DNA of 64,000 bases from Saprospiraceae bacterium (lineage in GTDB: Bacteria > Bacteroidota > Bacteroidia > Chitinophagales > Saprospiraceae), in contig JAHDGF010000014.1 of assembly GCA_020627785.1 (NCBI GenBank), positions 1-64,000 of the forward strand, read 5' to 3'. Within the stretch, counting starts at the first letter, position 1, and every line of letters starts with the position of its first letter. Of this stretch, positions 62,791 to 64,000 are shown one piece after another. Below the pieces are notes generated by a model, which searched no databases, had not been told where the DNA came from, and was given only the letters and a program-made list of their open reading frames with translations. A program made the position numbers and the translations under genes.

Positions 62791-63753
62791 TTACATATTT
62801 ACCAAGTCGGGATTCCCCATCTTTCCAGCTCTATAATTTCTGATGCATTCATTGATCTGTTCCTGATTGTTCATCACAAATGGGCCATAAGAAAATACCT
62901 CTTCTTCAAGCGGTTGTCCGCCAAGAACGAGGAATTCAGATTCACATTCTGAATATAATTTTATGTTGGAATCACCCCTTTGGAAAAGAACAATCTGATT
63001 TGCCTTGAGCGATCTTCCTTCTTGCATTTCAAGCTCACCATTCACTAGATAGATAAAAGCATTATGTTCTGGGTTGGTAGGAATATCGAGTCGAGAATCT
63101 TCTTTCATTTTTACATGGTAATAGAAAGCAGGGGAGAAGGTCTGAACGGTTGATTTTGCATCAAACAATTCACCGAGAACAACTCTAATCCAATATTTTT
63201 CTGTTTCAATTTCTCCCATCTCCGCGATGCGATGAACAAAGGTCGTTGGGTCATCGAATTTATATGCTGATGGAGTATTTAGCCAGATTTGAAAGCCATG
63301 ATACAAGCCTCCTTCTTCAACTAATTTGCTTCCGGATTCTTCCATGTGGATGGCTCCTTTTCCAGAGTTGAAAATCATAAAATCACCTTTGCCAATCTGA
63401 AAGTCATAGTTCAGGCTGTCTTTGTGATGTCCCGTACCTTCAAGAAAATAAGTGGTGGGTGTCACCCCTGCATGTGGGTGTGCATCTACTCGCAATGGGT
63501 CTGCTCCACGATCCACAGCCACTGGTCCAAATTCATCGAATAAAACGTAGGGAGATACATGGTCCAAGTGATTGCCAGCAAAAGCACGAAGGACTGGAAG
63601 TGTACCTACGTTTACTCCATTGGCTGTAAGGATGCGATAGATTTTTCGCTGACTATCAGCATTAGTCATGCCCGAATTCTTAACCTTATCGTTGGTTAGG
63701 GTAGGTGTAAGACCTACAATGGCAGATCCCTTGATAAATTCTCTCCTTTTCAT
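62791..63753 (-). CDS. Pirin family protein with Tat-type signal
   Basis: From ATG 63753 the protein begins MKRREFIKGSAIVGL, a twin-arginine signal, which excludes the longer start at 63792. The pirin cupin follows: DAHPHAGVTPTTYFLEGTGHHKDS carries the metal histidines of the N-terminal cupin, and FMIFNSGKGAIHMEESG the next His/Glu pair. A C-terminal cupin ends with EPFVMN-like SYGPFVMNNQEQINECI. Bacterial pirins include quercetin 2,3-dioxygenases. Most are cytoplasmic, so a predicted exported form is somewhat unusual. No neighbours suggest a substrate. Confidence 0.9.
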   Translation of the reverse strand: MKRREFIKGSAIVGLTPTLTNDKVKNSGMTNADSQRKIYRILTANGVNVGTLPVLRAFAGNHLDHVSPYVLFDEFGPVAVDRGADPLRVDAHPHAGVTPTTYFLEGTGHHKDSLNYDFQIGKGDFMIFNSGKGAIHMEESGSKLVEEGGLYHGFQIWLNTPSAYKFDDPTTFVHRIAEMGEIETEKYWIRVVLGELFDAKSTVQTFSPAFYYHVKMKEDSRLDIPTNPEHNAFIYLVNGELEMQEGRSLKANQIVLFQRGDSNIKLYSECESEFLVLGGQPLEEEVFSYGPFVMNNQEQINECIRNYRAGKMGNPDLVNM

Positions 63754-64000
63754 AGATGGTAATTTATGTTGAAAAAACGGAATAATGCTCAAAAAGTTCT
63801 ACAAATCAATAGAGACGTGAAGCTCTTACTAATTTTTGAAATTATGTTCAAGTCGTTGAGGATACTTCCATGTAAGCCTCTAAAAGAGTTCTGTACGGGT
63901 TAGAATTATATCATCTGTGGTCTGTGGCGTTAAATATGATTATTCTTAGGTTGGAATACTCATATATTAATAAATCATATATAACTTGCGCAAAAATTGC

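Noticed and set aside
1-64000. tRNA or rRNA genes, insertion sequences, prophage or integrase genes
   Set aside because: All longer gaps were read for T-loop or rRNA motifs and for transposase-like frames with terminal repeats, and none was found.
63793-64000. A gene at the right edge of the window
   Set aside because: The last 208 bp contain stops in all frames read and no recognisable signal. It is probably the upstream region of the pirin gene.

Overview
The window reads as a 64 kb piece of chromosome from a free-living, probably marine member of the Bacteroidota, most likely near the Saprospiria or Cytophagia. The evidence is low GC, many type IX secretion (T9SS) tail domains of types A and B, SprB-like adhesin repeats, lineage-typical families (DUF6089/PorG-like, DUF6702, DUF3667, DUF6428, CRTAC1/ASPIC, VPS10-like propellers), and eleven exact TAnnTTTG boxes, the -7 element of Bacteroidota promoters, close upstream of start codons. 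I saw no tRNA, rRNA, insertion sequence, prophage or CRISPR array.

Layout. 0-9 kb: tail of an outer-membrane barrel gene, an AraC regulator, a PA0069-type radical SAM gene with three copies of a 15-bp operator-like motif on its promoter, a tetrapyrrole-methylase-type methyltransferase, and a coupled set of propeller protein, DUF6702 protein and YidD. 9-13 kb: a minus-strand pair of secreted oxidoreductases, a lysyl oxidase and a soluble-PQQ-dehydrogenase homologue, both with T9SS tails. 13-15.4 kb: DtxR regulator, metal-binding protein and ATPase of a metal ABC importer, with no permease. 15.5-17.8 kb: a K+-dependent membrane pyrophosphatase. 17.9-23.1 kb: a CAP protein, a long non-coding stretch with a possible structured RNA, and a 1398-residue secreted protein. 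23.2-31.5 kb: PorG-like barrel, YjbQ, lipoprotein, DUF6428, DUF3667 and LysE proteins, a frameshifted barrel gene, the Prc protease and a YebC regulator.

31.5-51.7 kb is the accessory surface region. It is a minus-strand block of six large exported proteins interrupted only by typA. Four of them form an apparent operon (44575 down to 34025) of SprB-like and Ig-like repeat proteins. Two of these lack any recognisable sorting tail and instead end in the same roughly 80-residue module. This is the best candidate here for an undescribed surface system.

51.9-64 kb: a VPS10-like propeller with a lysine-rich insert, a SCO1/His-rich lipoprotein operon, a membrane J-domain protein and amidohydrolase pair, a polyprenyl synthase, a small metalloprotease/membrane-protein pair divergent from a TetR regulator, an unrecognised protein, and a Tat-type pirin.

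All calls come from reading the sequence. No alignments or structure predictions were run.
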